Below are positions 12,638 to 24,292 of a DNA stretch of 64,000 bases, piece by piece. The translations under genes and the position numbers were made by a program. Position 1 is the first letter of the stretch; every line of letters starts with the position of its first letter. The notes under the pieces were generated by a model, which saw only the letters and a program-made list of their open reading frames with translations, did not search any database and had not been told where the DNA came from. The stretch is from the NCBI RefSeq assembly GCF_018812025.1, contig NC_063058.1:21099797-21163796 (forward strand), written 5' to 3'. The stretch is from Megalobrama amblycephala (taxonomy: Eukaryota > Chordata > Actinopteri > Cypriniformes > Xenocyprididae).

Positions 12638-13590
12638 TTAAAGGTGCCCTAGAATCAAAATTTGAATTTACCTCGGCATAGTTAAATAACAAGAGTTCAG
12701 TACATGGAAAAGACATACATTGAGTTTCAAACCCCATTGCTTCCTCCTTCTTATGTAAATCTCATTTGTTTAAAAGACTTCTGGAAAACACGCGGATCTC
12801 AACATAACACCGACTGTTACGTAAAAGTCGGGATCATTAATATGTATGACTCCAATATTTGCATATGCCAGCCCATGTTCAAGGCATTAGACAAGGAAAT
12901 GCAGTATTGACGTCTGGATCTGTGCACAGACAAGGTAAGCCAGCAAGAAAAACAGCGAAAAATGGCAGATGGAGCAATAATAACTGACATGATCCATGAT
13001 AGCATGATATTTTTAGTGATATTTGTAAATTGTCTTTCTAAATGTTTCGTTAGCATGTTGCTAATGTACTGTTAAATGTGGTTAAAGTTACCATCGTTTC
13101 TTACTGTATTCACAGAGACAAGAGCCGTCGCTATTTTCATTTTTAAACATGTGCAGTCTGTATAATTCATAAACACAACTTCATTCTTTATAAATCTCTC
13201 CAACAGTGTGTAATGTTAGCTTTAGCCACAGAGCACAGCCTCAAACTCACACAGAATCAAACGTAAACATCAAAATAAATACTTTACTCACATAATTCGA
13301 AGCATGCATATAGCATGCATGACAAACATCTTGTAAAGATCCATTTGAGGGTTATATTAGCTGTGTGAACTTTGTTTATGCACTGTAATATAGTCGAGAG
13401 CTCGTGTGGCAGGGAGCAGGTGAATTAAAGGGGCGGCGCGCTGCCAAAATCAGTGTATAGTTAATGATGCCCCAAAATAGGCAAAAAAAAAATCTATGGG
13501 GTATTTTGAGCTGAAACTTCACAGACACATTCAGGAGACACCTTAGGCTTATATTACATCTTGTGAAAAAGCATTCTTGGGCACCTTTAA
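12638..13590 (-). mobile_element. TTAA-flanked element, family A, full copy
   Basis: The 953-bp copy is bounded by TTAA 12638-12641 and 13587-13590, in reverse orientation to the 4.7-kb copy. The right terminal repeat is slightly worn (TTCTTGGGCACCT). Confidence 0.85.
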
Positions 13591-14230
13591 CATAATGTCA
13601 TGATCACAATCATAATCCCAATGTTTTATGGTACTTTAGCAAACTGTTGAGTACAATATATTCTAATTAAAAAAGCATTTGTTTAACTGAGGAGCTATCT
13701 AACTTCACTGGTAGCTTTATTAGATAATGGTGAACTGAGAAAACGTGCTGATAGGACTTTCATACACTGCATATAGAAATCCCATTGAGTTCTGACAGGG
13801 ATTTAAAACAATAAACATGATTTAGTCAAATTCCCAGTAGGATCTTTTAACTGGAACGCCTCCTCAAGTTGGAGTTCTAACTCAGGGGAATGCAACAACC
13901 CTGATTCAGAATCCAAAATGGCTGCTCAGCACATCAACACTACAGTACATGAGTGATTATTTAGCTTATTAACACTTCTGTTTGTCTGTGTCTCAAACTC
14001 AGTAGTGCATATAGTACTACCCAACCTCTATCTGTTGATATGATACTTAGACATTTTCTGTGCAAAATATTGTTTGTATTATTAAAGAGCAAGCACAACA
14101 AAGGTTTGCCTGGATGCGTCCATCTTGGTTTTCCGACTTGGGTCAACTTGGTTGTGATGTAATTCCCAGCTCGGACATCCGACTTCCGAGGAAATGTGGA
14201 ACACAGCATTATAAATAATATACAGAAAGA

Positions 14231-14663
14231 CAACGTATTACTATGAATGGGAGAAAGTGCAACGCGCAATATGGTGGAGTAAGTCCCGCCTTCTAAAGAA
14301 AAGAGCCAATCGCCGATTGGTACAGTCATTACATCAGTGCAGGTACCGTTAGAAGCTACGGTTGCTATAGAAACAGTCAGACGTGCGCTTCCCATAGAGA
14401 CGCACACTCAGGACTGCGCATGCGCATTAGCTTGATCCAGCCTGAAAATGCCGTTTTTAGTCATGATTTGAGTGTTTAGAAAAGAGAGACAGTTGTTGTC
14501 AGATTTCATTGGTGATTTCAAATATGAAATTTAATCGAAAGCTGGCCGAACAGCTTTGGAGAATTTGATGTTTCCCCATTCAAAGAGATAGGAGCTGCAC
14601 TTGCATGCCCGAGAGGCATTTCAAAGATGGCCGCCGAGTGAAATAACTTGCCCTAAAGGGACT
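14231..14663. repeat. CpG-rich dispersed repeat, copy 2
   Basis: Same orientation and ends as the copy at 1461-1895. A minus-strand 148-codon open frame at 13961-14407 overlaps it only partly and is not preserved in copy 1, so it is not called as a gene. Confidence 0.75.
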
Positions 14664-15019
14664 CCCTACATACTACAGGCAGTTGCCTTCTAAGACAGCA
14701 TCCTAACCAAATGACAGATTTGAAATACTCCACCAAGGCGACAACACAACAGGCTGCACAAATAGCACTCCTCATGGAAATCACACAGGCGACTCTACTA
14801 ACAATTGATTCCAATGGAGCTTTTTGTTAGCATGTTGCTACAGCATGCTAAAAGCACAGTACTCTAATAAGCATGAAAACGCAAATCTGAAGTAAAATTG
14901 TAGTTTAAGCAGGTTTATCAACACCGTTCAGTGTTTTTCTCGACTCTATCCACATTTACAAAGTACAAAAGAGGAACAAAAGCAATTAATTTAAAATGGA
15001 TATTTTTAAATATATCTAT

Positions 15020-15091
15020 ATAAATATAAGATGGCTTGAGGGTGAGAAAATCATGGGATATTTTTCATTTTTGGGTGAATTATCCTTTTAA
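15020..15091. mobile_element. right end of a family B element
   Basis: The end is TTTTTGGGTGAATTATCCTTTTAA with GAGGGTGAGAAAATCATG upstream, as in the other GTTCACCC elements. The left half is missing. Confidence 0.6.
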
Positions 15092-15440
15092 GGGTCCATT
15101 TACACGACACCATTTTCAACTAAAAATGAAAAACTTTTAATTAATGTTTTTTGCCATTCATTTACATGAAAACTGTGATTTGGAGGCCTGAAAATGTGCA
15201 AGTTTTTTGATAATTATACTGCTATCGTCTCTGTGTAAACTACAAAAATGCGAATTTGGGAAAACGGTGACGTCATGCGCATTACGTGTTCAGCATATAG
15301 GCGCGTAGTGTTTCTTTAGTCATTTTCGCGTATCCGTGTTAATGGGGATCGTTTTGACATTGGTTTCATACATTATGTACATGAAAAATGCAAAGGAAAA
15401 ACGTTCCCGTTTTTATATTTCGCAACCGGTTCAAGCTAGT
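15092..15440. repeat. dispersed repeat fragment
   Basis: It starts GGGTCCATTTACACGACACC directly after the TTAA of the family B end, and contains a GC-richer stretch ACGGTGACGTCATGCGCATT. It resembles an end of a DNA transposon, with no matching right end found. Confidence 0.4.
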
Positions 15441-18400
15441 CATGCAAACAGAAAGAAGCCGATTGGTTTGAAGTGAATTCTGTGTGAGTTGTGCGTCATA
15501 CATATCGCTACACCATTGTAAACAGAAAAGCTTTTTGCAGGTGATATTTCAATGAAATTTCACTAATATGACCAGACCTTTAGAACTAATGGTTCTGGGT
15601 ATCAAATTAAAGTGTGTACATGTTAAAAAAATTAAGATATATTTTGTTCTAGTGGCCGCAGGTCCACTTTAGATTTTATTAACATTGTTTCTGAATGGAG
15701 GTACCACTTACAACTAAATTAACAACTAAACTAACAGGCTGTTTGGAAGGTCCTGCATTAGCTGCATTAGTTTATGAAAACACATACCAGTAAACTGTAC
15801 TGAACTGAAGTGAATGCCAAGAAGTCTCTTGAGAATTGCATTGCGAAATCATTTGAATTTTTATAAGTGCAGTCAGGCTTGCACAATCTTTCATCAGGCA
15901 TTTCTCTGAAAAATGTTGAATTATAGTACAATGACTTATCTAAGTGTGTAATTCTCACTTAGGCAACCATTTTACTTCCAAAACCAAGCTTTGAATAGAG
16001 AAACGACAAAGCCTGGAGGGGAAAAAAAGCATTAGAGAAAAGAAATGCATCAACAGGAACACATTTCGATTTGCATTGTGTTAATATGTCAAGTAATAAG
16101 AGTGGCAGTAAACAAACGTGGCCATTCACACAATGCTCTTTTCATTTATATAATTAATCACTAATTACAAAACAAAAGGCTTTCAGTATTCATTAGATAA
16201 CAGCAGAGAGACTGTATGAAAGGTGACGTATCGGGTTAAAATGCCCTGATAAGAAATTACAGTCTGCAATGCTAATTTTGAAACCCCCGTGTGATGGCAA
16301 AAGTCTAGCTGCGATGTTGCCATGACAGCTAAAAGGCAAATGGAAGAACTAATTAATGAGCTCAACGGCCGAAAACCGTAATAAATTACAAAGATGAATT
16401 ACATCTCCTGAGGAGAAGACATATAGCAGCACTCACGGCATTGGATAGTGCTGGGGAAAATCTTGGAAACTTACGAATGCATATAATGAAAGTGAGGAAA
16501 AATCAGAAATTAGGATTTAGCAGTTTTTTTCCCAATTATTTTTGGGTGCATTATGTATAAGAATTGAGGCTGGTGGTAAAGGATTCAACTTTTTTTTTTC
16601 TCTACTGCTTTTTTTTTTATTGTTGTTGTTGTTGTAAAAAATAAAGTGTATATATATATATAAAAAAATTCTCAATTTTCTTTTCAAAAGCCAGTAAGGT
16701 CAAAGAAAGAGAAACTACAAACAAACAACAGATTGAGGTGAATCTTCCACAAGTCTCTTTTTATCCGGGAGTGCAGAGAGTCAGTCAAACAAACCAGGAC
16801 TTCAAATCCCCCATAAAACGTTTCAATTAAAAGTTACGCTGTGCTAAATTAGGTGAGACACTTTCTGTGACATTTGCTGTAGGTGACAATAAATGCGTCA
16901 ATCATGTTGTTTTTCTTCTCTCGTAATGTTTAGGGTACAGCTGATGGAAAACAGAGCACATTTAGCATTTTCTCTGAGTGTCATTGTGTTTTCTCTTTAA
17001 TCGTTTCATCCATTTGGAAGATGGAATGAACTGTTTGCTTAAAAACTAGAGTAACTTTAACTATTGCCATTAACATTTTTCAAGAAAGTCTGTATTTCCT
17101 AAATATGAAATGACAATCATATTTTAAAAGGCACAGTTCACTCACTCTCATGCTGTTTAAAAACTTTTTTATTCTTCTGTAAAACACAAAAATAGATATT
17201 TTGAGAAATGTTCAAGCTGCTGTTCTGTATAATGAAAGCGGATGGGGACTGGGTCTGCCAAGACAAAAAAGCACCATAAAAGTACCTTAAATTTGGTCAA
17301 TATAACTTGTGACTATAAAAATTATCATTTTTGTATAGGGAAAAGACTGTAAAAATGCTACGGTAAAAACCTGTTAAATGGTACGTTCCCTTAAAAAAAA
17401 CTTTACCACAAGTGTCTTTAAGGTGGTTGTCAGAAAGGTATTTTAACATTATTTCAGTTAATGAAATATATGTTTGTTTGTTTTTACTGTGAATTTAATT
17501 TCAATTTGTAAAACTTAAAATGTTGCTACCGTATTTTTTATGGTAGAGTTCAGGCAACCACACAGCTGACTTTTTTTTATTTATTTTTTTTATTGTAAAT
17601 TTCACAGATTTTGTTTTACAGTTTTGTTACAGTGTACGGTTACATTTTTGGGTCCCTTTAAATATGTTTAACAGATATATTTTAATTTATAAACATAGTT
17701 TTTTAACTATTACAGTGACTGTTGGCATCTAAAACCCTGAGTATTAACTCTTTCCCCTCCAGCGTTTTTTTTGCCAGCCAGTGCCACATTTTCACAAAAC
17801 TTTCATGGCCCCCAGAATATTTTGTGGTATGAATATCTGAGCATACGATATATATAAAGAAAGAACTCTGCTTTTAAACAACAACAACAAAAAAACATTT
17901 TAATCTAGCTTCATGTATTCTTTTTTTTTTTATTGTCACTTGAATGTGGGTAAGTTTCATAAAAAAAAAACAATATTTTGAACAAAAAGCTGAGAAAATC
18001 GCAAAGACTTTGTCCGGATTCAGAATGATAATCAAAACATAGACAGAGTAGATTGATTCTATCAACACCCCCAAAGCTTCACAGTCCTTTACCCATAGGT
18101 TCAACATGTTAATTTATATGCTGTTGAATGTTTGTTGATTGCGTAAGCTTACATGTGTGTGCGTATATAAGCAATCTTTCATCTTCAAAGAAAACATGGA
18201 TTAGGCAGCTGACTTGTTGCCTCGCTGCCTTATCAGGCAATGTCTTTGCAGGCAGCGTTTGCACATGAAGGTACCTCACAAAACTCACATGAGACTTCTG
18301 AGGCAGCGTAACGGTTTAATGATCTACAGCAAAATAGCAAGCTTTGGTGATAATTAAGCATATATTTAATTACTACAATACTACTTTCTACAAACTGACC

Positions 18401-19253
18401 ACCAACCGCAACTTTTTCTTTATTTTTTAGCTCAGCTGTCACAGAATGGAATGCACAGGATTGTGGGATATCAAAGACAGCAAGGGATACATATATGCTG
18501 CCTTCAAAAATCAATCAGATGAGAGTATGCCTCTACCTTGGAATACATTGCAATAGTTGTCACAAATGACAGAAAGTCTCTTCAGGGGTGGGGAAAGAGT
18601 TAAACTATAATATACACACTAAGAAGTGTCCTCACTTCAGCATGATGAGGACAGAACAGATGGAGTGGATGGGCAGCAGAACAGAATGACCCAATCCACA
18701 GAAAGCTAGCAGTCAAATAACAGCCTGCTGAGAGAGAGAGAGAGTGCATGAAAGCAGATACAGTATGTGCTACACAGGCCCACTTAGGCTCTCTAAGATC
18801 ATTCCTCTCAGACGTTAGGTTTTACCGATCCTGGTTAAATTGGGTCTTTCAGCTGCTCGCTGGAGAGCACTTCGATCTCTTCCAGTCTGATCTTAATTCG
18901 GCAACCAAAGAAAACAACAACGGAAAGAGAATGCAAGCAAGCGAGACCTCCGATAAGGGCACCACCTTCAGTGAAAGTGTATTTTAAAATAATTGGTTGT
19001 TACTATCACAATTGCTAGTTTTGGTCTGGTTCAGTGGATTGCGAGTGAACTTTGCACTAGGCCTGTGCAATATAGCGGATATGTACAATATTCTGCTGCC
19101 CATGAGTTGTGCTTAATTCGAACCATGAACACAAGCACTTAAACTGCGTCTGTTTAAAATGTTGATTCATTTGGAAGGTTTGATTCAAATTTAAGTTGGT
19201 TCACTCAAAAGTGTTCATGTTCATGGAAATCTACATGTGACATTTTGTATGCT
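15441..19253. other. intron, mostly unique, no gene recognised
   Basis: Apart from a worn family B half at 17.1 kb and T-rich runs near 16.6 and 17.6 kb, nothing stands out. 16050-16450 and 18750-18990 are complex sequence without a recognised product. Confidence 0.4.
17125..17290. mobile_element. worn family B left half
   Basis: AAAGGCACAGTTCACTCACTCTCATGCTG then CTTCTGTAAAACACAAAAATAGA; no right end. Confidence 0.45.
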
Positions 19254-21048
19254 TTAAAGGGTTAGTTCACCCAAAAATGAAAATTCTGTCATTTATTTCT
19301 CACCTTCATGTCGTTCCACACCTGTAAGACCTTTGTTCATCTTTAGAACACAAATTAAGATATTTTTGATGAAGTCTGAGAGGTTTCTGTCTCTCCATAG
19401 AGATCCAACGCAACTACCACTCCAAGGTCCAGAAAGGTAGGAAAAAGACATCATTAAAGTACTCCATGTGACTCCAGTGGCTTCAACTCAATTTTATGAA
19501 GTGATGTGAACATAATTCACCACTTTACTTACAAAAATATTGATCTGCAACGCGCATTCACGAGAGCTTCAAGACTCATGCATGTTGTGTTCAGACTTGC
19601 ACATCAACTCAATGCACATGCGCGAGTGTTCACGAGTTTCACGAGAGCTTCAAGACGCATGCGTGTTGTGTTCAGACTTGCGTTCACATCAACTCAACGC
19701 ACATGCGCGAGTGTTCACGAGTTTCACGAGAGCTTCAAGACGCATGCGTGTTGTGTTCAGACTTGCGCATCAACTCAACGCACATGCGCGAGTGTTCACG
19801 AGAGTTTCACGAGAGCTTAAAGACGCATGCGTGTTGTGTTCAGACTTGCGCATCAACTGAGCGCACATGTGCGTGTGTTTACGAGAGTTTCACGAGAGCT
19901 TCAAGACGCATGCGTGTTGTGTTCAGACTTGCGCATCAACTCAACGCACATGCGCGAGTGTTCACGAGAGTTTCACGAGAGCTTCAAGACGCATGCGTGT
20001 TGTGTTTAGACTTGCGCAGCAACTCAACGCACATGCCCGAGTGTTCACGTGAGTTTTACGAGAGCTTCAAGACGCATGCGTGTTGTGTTCAGACTTGCGC
20101 ATCAACTCAACGCACATGCGTGAGTGTTCACGAGTTTCAAGAGCTTCAAGATGCATGCGTGTTGTGTTCAGACTTGCACATCAACGCAACGCACATGCGT
20201 GAGTGTTCACGAGTTTCACGAGAGCTTCAAGACGCATGCGTGTTGTGTTCAGACTTGCGCATCAACTCAACGCACATGCGCAAGTGTTCACGAGAGTTTC
20301 ACGAGAGCTTAAAGACGCATGCGTGTTGTGTTCAGACTTGCGCATCAACTCAACGCACATGCGCGAGTGTTCACGAGAGTTTCACGAGAGCTTAAAGACG
20401 CATGCGTGTTGTGTTCAGACTTGCGCATCAACTCAACGCACATGCGCGAGTGTTCACGAGAGTTCACGAGAGCTTCAAGACGCATGCGTGTTGTGTTTAG
20501 ACTTGCGCAGCAACTCAACGCACATGCCCGAGTGTTCACGTGAGTTTTACGAGAGCTTCAAGGCACATGCGTGTTGTGTTCAGACTTGCGCATCAACTCA
20601 ACGCACAAGTGTTCACAAGAGCTTCAAGATGCATGCGTGTTGTGTTCAGACTTGCACATCAACGCAACGCACATGCGTGAGTGTTCACTAGAGTTTCACA
20701 AGAGCTTCAAGACGCATGCGTGTTGTGTTCAGACTAGTGCATCAACTCAACGCACATGTGCGAGTGCTTATGTGAGCATCACGACGCATGAGTTTTGCGT
20801 TCACGCGAGAGCTGACATTGTTGCGTGAACGCTTTGGATAATATTATTTTGTAAATAAAGTGGAGTCACATGGAGTACTTGATGTCTTTTTCCTATCTTT
20901 CTGGACCTTGGAGTGGTAGTTGCGTTGGATCTCTCTGGAGAGACAGAAACCTCAGACTTCATCGAAGATGAACAAAGGTTTTAAGGGTGTGGAACGACAC
21001 GAGTAATAAATGACAGAATTTTCATATTTGGGTGAACTATCCCTTTAA
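19254..21048. mobile_element. TTAA-flanked family B element containing a minisatellite
   Basis: The terminal repeats are TTAAAGGGTTAGTTCACCC at the left and GGGTGAACTATCCCTTTAA at the right, with inverted arms of roughly 200 bp (19254-19480 and 20850-21048) sharing the AACAAAG and CCTTGGAGTGGTAG segments. The middle 1.3 kb is an 83-bp tandem array. There is no transposase. Confidence 0.85.
19544..20830. repeat. 83-bp CpG-rich minisatellite, about 15 units
   Basis: Units are marked by GACGCATGCGTGTTGTGTTC, starting at 19654, 19739, 19822, 19905, 19988, 20071 and onward; the spacing is mostly 83 with variants of 66, 79, 81, 82 and 85. Each unit carries GCATGCG, CGCACATGCGCGAG and CACGAGAG. A variant pair (TTTAGACTTGCGCAGC) recurs 491 bp apart at 20006 and 20497, followed by similar neighbours, which indicates a six-unit higher-order duplication. 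The unit lacks stops in some frames, which gives long overlapping reading frames (up to 230 codons) that are an artefact of the repeat. Confidence 0.93.
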
Positions 21049-21124
21049 GTATAACTATATGTAGGTAAATATTGCTGTCAAGTATATTGTTCTACTGGTG
21101 CATAATCAAAAGTGATTCAATATT

Positions 21125-21466
21125 TTATACGCAGACATCAAAAATACAGTAAAACAAAATTTATTCCTGTGATGTCAAAACTGAATTTTTAGCATCATTA
21201 CTTCAGTCTTTAGTGTCGCATGATCCTTCAGAAATCATTCTAATATGCTGATTTGCTGCTCACGAAACATTATTCTTATTCTTATTATTATCAATGCTAA
21301 AAACAGTTCTACTGCTTAATATTTCTGACATATGAATTGAAATATTTACTGTCTTTACTTAATCTCACTTTTTATCAATTTTATGCATCCTTGCTGAATA
21401 AGGTATTCATTTCTTTAAAAAAAATCTTACTGACCCTCAAATTATCAAATGGTAGTATATATACAT
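21125..21466 (-). repeat. dispersed repeat, second copy
   Basis: In reverse orientation it shares GCATGATCCTTCAGAAATCA, TAGCATCATTACTTCAGTCTT and CTTACTGACCC with the 11.5-12.05 kb copy. Confidence 0.6.
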
Positions 21467-22484
21467 AATGACACCCTGTTTAAGCCATTTAAAAGAAAAT
21501 ACAAATATGGATTAAATATTGCTGAAAGGTTAAAATAAAAATAATTTTTTAGTTATATCGTCCAGTCCATCTTTGCACCTTCAGACCATTTTTTGGAGCG
21601 GAAACTCTCTAGACTAAGAAGTTTAGCAAGTTCTTTCCTTTTTTCCCCCCACTAAAACCAAGTTCTCACAAAGCTCAAAAGACAATATGGCTCTGAGAAT
21701 TGGGGTTAATAAAAGCTGGGTGGATGAGATATGAAGATATTTAACTTCTTTGAAGATATTTACCTTCCATCTGCTCTTGCTTCAACCATGGGGAGATTCA
21801 GCCCAAGAATATTTGATTTAATTCAGGCCATTAATAGCATTTCATCACATTACATATCCTGCAGTGAGGCACATGGAATCCATTACATGTGGAAATGACT
21901 TATCTTTGAGTGCTCCAACTATACACTAATACACTGTGCGTGCATCCTTTATATCCTTAATGAAGGATACAATTATGAAAGATCATGAAAACAGCATTTA
22001 AAAAATAATAACAATAATACAATAACATAGACCGATCAATCATGCACAATAAGAACAAGGACTTTTACTGTAGCAAGAAAGAATTAGCTCATCTATTTCA
22101 TGTTGTCTTTAACTGCAATACTGGTGTAGACACTGTATGTTTAATTCCCCATGAAGCAAAATACACCATGTCTGAAAGAAACCAGATCTTGGACCCAAAG
22201 AGAAGGAGAATCACTATAAATCACTGTTATGAGTGCCTTGGATTAAACGTTTAGGACAAAACTGTATTAATACTAATTAAATGCTAAGAGGTGAGGGAGG
22301 TGTGAATCATGAGAAATCAAACATAAGTGTTGAATATGCTAACTACACCACTAAAATTGACTTTAATACATCCATAAATGTAATCTTTAACAGCTCGTGC
22401 AAAGGATTATGTCGTCAGACTGTAAGTCAGAAGTTTAGAATATGACATTTATCTATAGAAGAAGAGCAAAAGCAAGATGTTGCA
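21467..22484. other. intron, unique, nothing recognised
   Basis: AT-rich sequence. The 70-codon frame at 22042-22254 has no recognisable motif. Confidence 0.4.
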
Positions 22485-22810
22485 TTAAAGGAATAGTTCA
22501 CCCAAAAATGAATATTCTGTCATCATTTACTCCCCCTCAAGTTGTTCCAAACCTGTATAAATATCTTTGTTTGGCTGAACACAAAGGAAGATATTTGGAA
22601 GAATCAAGCAGATATTGTCCCCCACTGACTAACATAGTATTTTTTTCCCCTATGGTAGTCAATGGGGGGCGAGATCTGTTTGGTTACTGACATCTTCCAA
22701 ATATCTTCCTTTGTGTACAGCAGAACAAAGACATTCATACAGGTTTGGAACAACTTGAGGGTGAGTAAATGATGACAGAATTTTCATTTTTGGGTGAACT
22801 ATCCCTTTAA
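22485..22810. mobile_element. palindromic family B MITE
   Basis: The 326-bp near-palindrome runs from TTAA-AGGAATAGTTCACCC to GGGTGAACTATCCCT-TTAA. The arms run nearly to the centre at about 22648. Its right TTAA is also the left boundary of the next element. Confidence 0.85.
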
Positions 22811-23670
22811 AGGATTAGTCCACTTTTAAATAAACTTTTCCTGATAATTTACTCACCCCCATGTCATCCAAGATGTCCATGTCTTTCTTTCTTCAGTCGA
22901 AAAGAAATTAAAGTTTTTGATGAAAACATTCCAGGATTTTTTTTTACATATAGTAGACTTCAATGGGCACCAAACAGTTGAAGGTCAAAATTAGTTTCAC
23001 TGCAGCTTCAAATTGTTCCACACGATCCCAGATGAGAAATAAGGGTCTTATCTAGAGAAACCATCACTCATTTTCTAAAAAAAAAAAAAAATTTTTTTAT
23101 ACATTTTAACCATAAATGCTCATCTTGAACTAGCTCTCTTCTTCTTCTTCTCTATTTGAATTCCAGCAGTGTAGACACTGCTAAGTGTATTACTGCCCTC
23201 CACAGGTCAAAGTTTGAACTAAATTGTCATATACAATATGCTAGTGCAATAGTATATAACAATTAGTTCAAACTTTGACCTGTGGAGGGCAGTAATACAC
23301 TTAGCAGTGTCTACACTGCGGGAATTCTAATAGAGAAGAAGAAGAGAGCTAGTTCAAGATGAGCATTTATGGTTAAAACTTTTATAATTTTTCATTTTTT
23401 TCAGAAAATGAGCAATGGTTTCACTAGATAAGACCCTTATTTCTCATCTGGGATCATGTAGAACAATTTGAAGCTGCAGTGAAACTAATTTTGACCTTCA
23501 ACTGTTTGGTGCCCATTGAAGTCTACTATATGGAGAAAAATCCTGGAATGTTTTCATCAAAAACTTTAACTTCTTTTCGACTCAAGAAAGAAAGACATGG
23601 ACATCTTGGATGACATGGGGGTGGGTAAATTATCAGGAAAATTTTATTTAAAAGTGGACTAATCCTTTAA
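22807..23670. mobile_element. 864-bp foldback element with ~415-bp arms
   Basis: It runs from TTAA-AGGATTAGTCCACTTT to AAAGTGGACTAATCCT-TTAA. The two arms (22807-23225 and 23250-23670) are nearly exact reverse complements meeting around 23238, with loop sequence ATACAATATGCTAGTGC. The arms differ mainly in an A-run near 23078. There is no coding frame. Confidence 0.88.
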
Positions 23671-23754
23671 GACTTCTATGTAAATGACCTCTGATATGAC
23701 TGGCTAACCTCTTTGACACTGAAACTGTTTAATGTTGGTCTGACGTGATCAGGA

Positions 23755-23845
23755 TGCTAGGGTGTTGCTATTCATTTGCTAGGGTACTTGGGGTGGTTGC
23801 CAGGGTGTTGCTATATGGTTGCTAGGGTATTCGGGGTGGTTTGCA
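23755..23845. repeat. short tandem TTGCTAGGG-type repeat
   Basis: There are about two and a half units built on GGTGTTGCTAT and TTGCTAGGGTATTCGGGGTGG, unit about 40 bp. Confidence 0.6.
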
Positions 23846-23926
23846 AAGGTTACATAGTAACATCAAATGTTATTTCAAAAGGTAAAGATAAAAGGTAAAA
23901 GGTATTTCTTGGTGAGACCCCTGTAA

Positions 23927-24289
23927 AGGCAGGAACACACCAAGTTTTTGTTCGTCGGCCGTCTAAGTTTGCTGTGTTTTCCGTACCGCCGGCTGAAGTT
24001 GGTCCTCGTCTGCTTTTTTTTTGGCCGATTCGACATGTTGAATCGCTGTCAGAGCTTATCGGTCAGTCGGGCCATCTGATCATTCTGGTTGGCTGTTCAG
24101 CTACTGCCACCTGCTGGTACGGAAAGGCATTTCATCTTACGCAGGCGCAGAATGGACGTGCTACTTGGACGTCGGCTGTCGAGCTTCGTTTGGTGTGTCA
24201 GGCCAACTTTGTACCCAGACGCTGCCGACGTGAGCCAACCTCGCAGTCTGCCACTAGTTCATCACCGTCGGCTTGGTGTGTTCCTGCCT
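23927..24289. mobile_element. Harbinger-like MITE (TAA duplication)
   Basis: The terminal inverted repeats are AGGCAGGAACACACCAAG and CTTGGTGTGTTCCTGCCT, flanked by TAA on both sides (24-26 and 90-92 of the local hundreds: 23924-23926 and 24290-24292). A 3-bp TAA duplication is typical of PIF/Harbinger. The interior is GC-rich (CCGTCGGC-type motifs), unlike its surroundings, and holds a 139-codon open frame to 24393 that overruns the element and is not recognisable. Confidence 0.7.
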
Positions 24290-24292
24290 TAA

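Noticed and set aside
13961..14407. 148-codon minus-strand frame
   Set aside because: It overlaps the CpG-rich repeat; the homologous copy at 1461-1895 does not keep the frame and no domain is recognisable.
19703..20395. 230-codon open reading frame with Cys/His/Arg repeats
   Set aside because: It lies wholly in the 83-bp minisatellite. The unit is not a multiple of three, so similar peptides appear in all frames, and the frame follows repeat composition, not selection.
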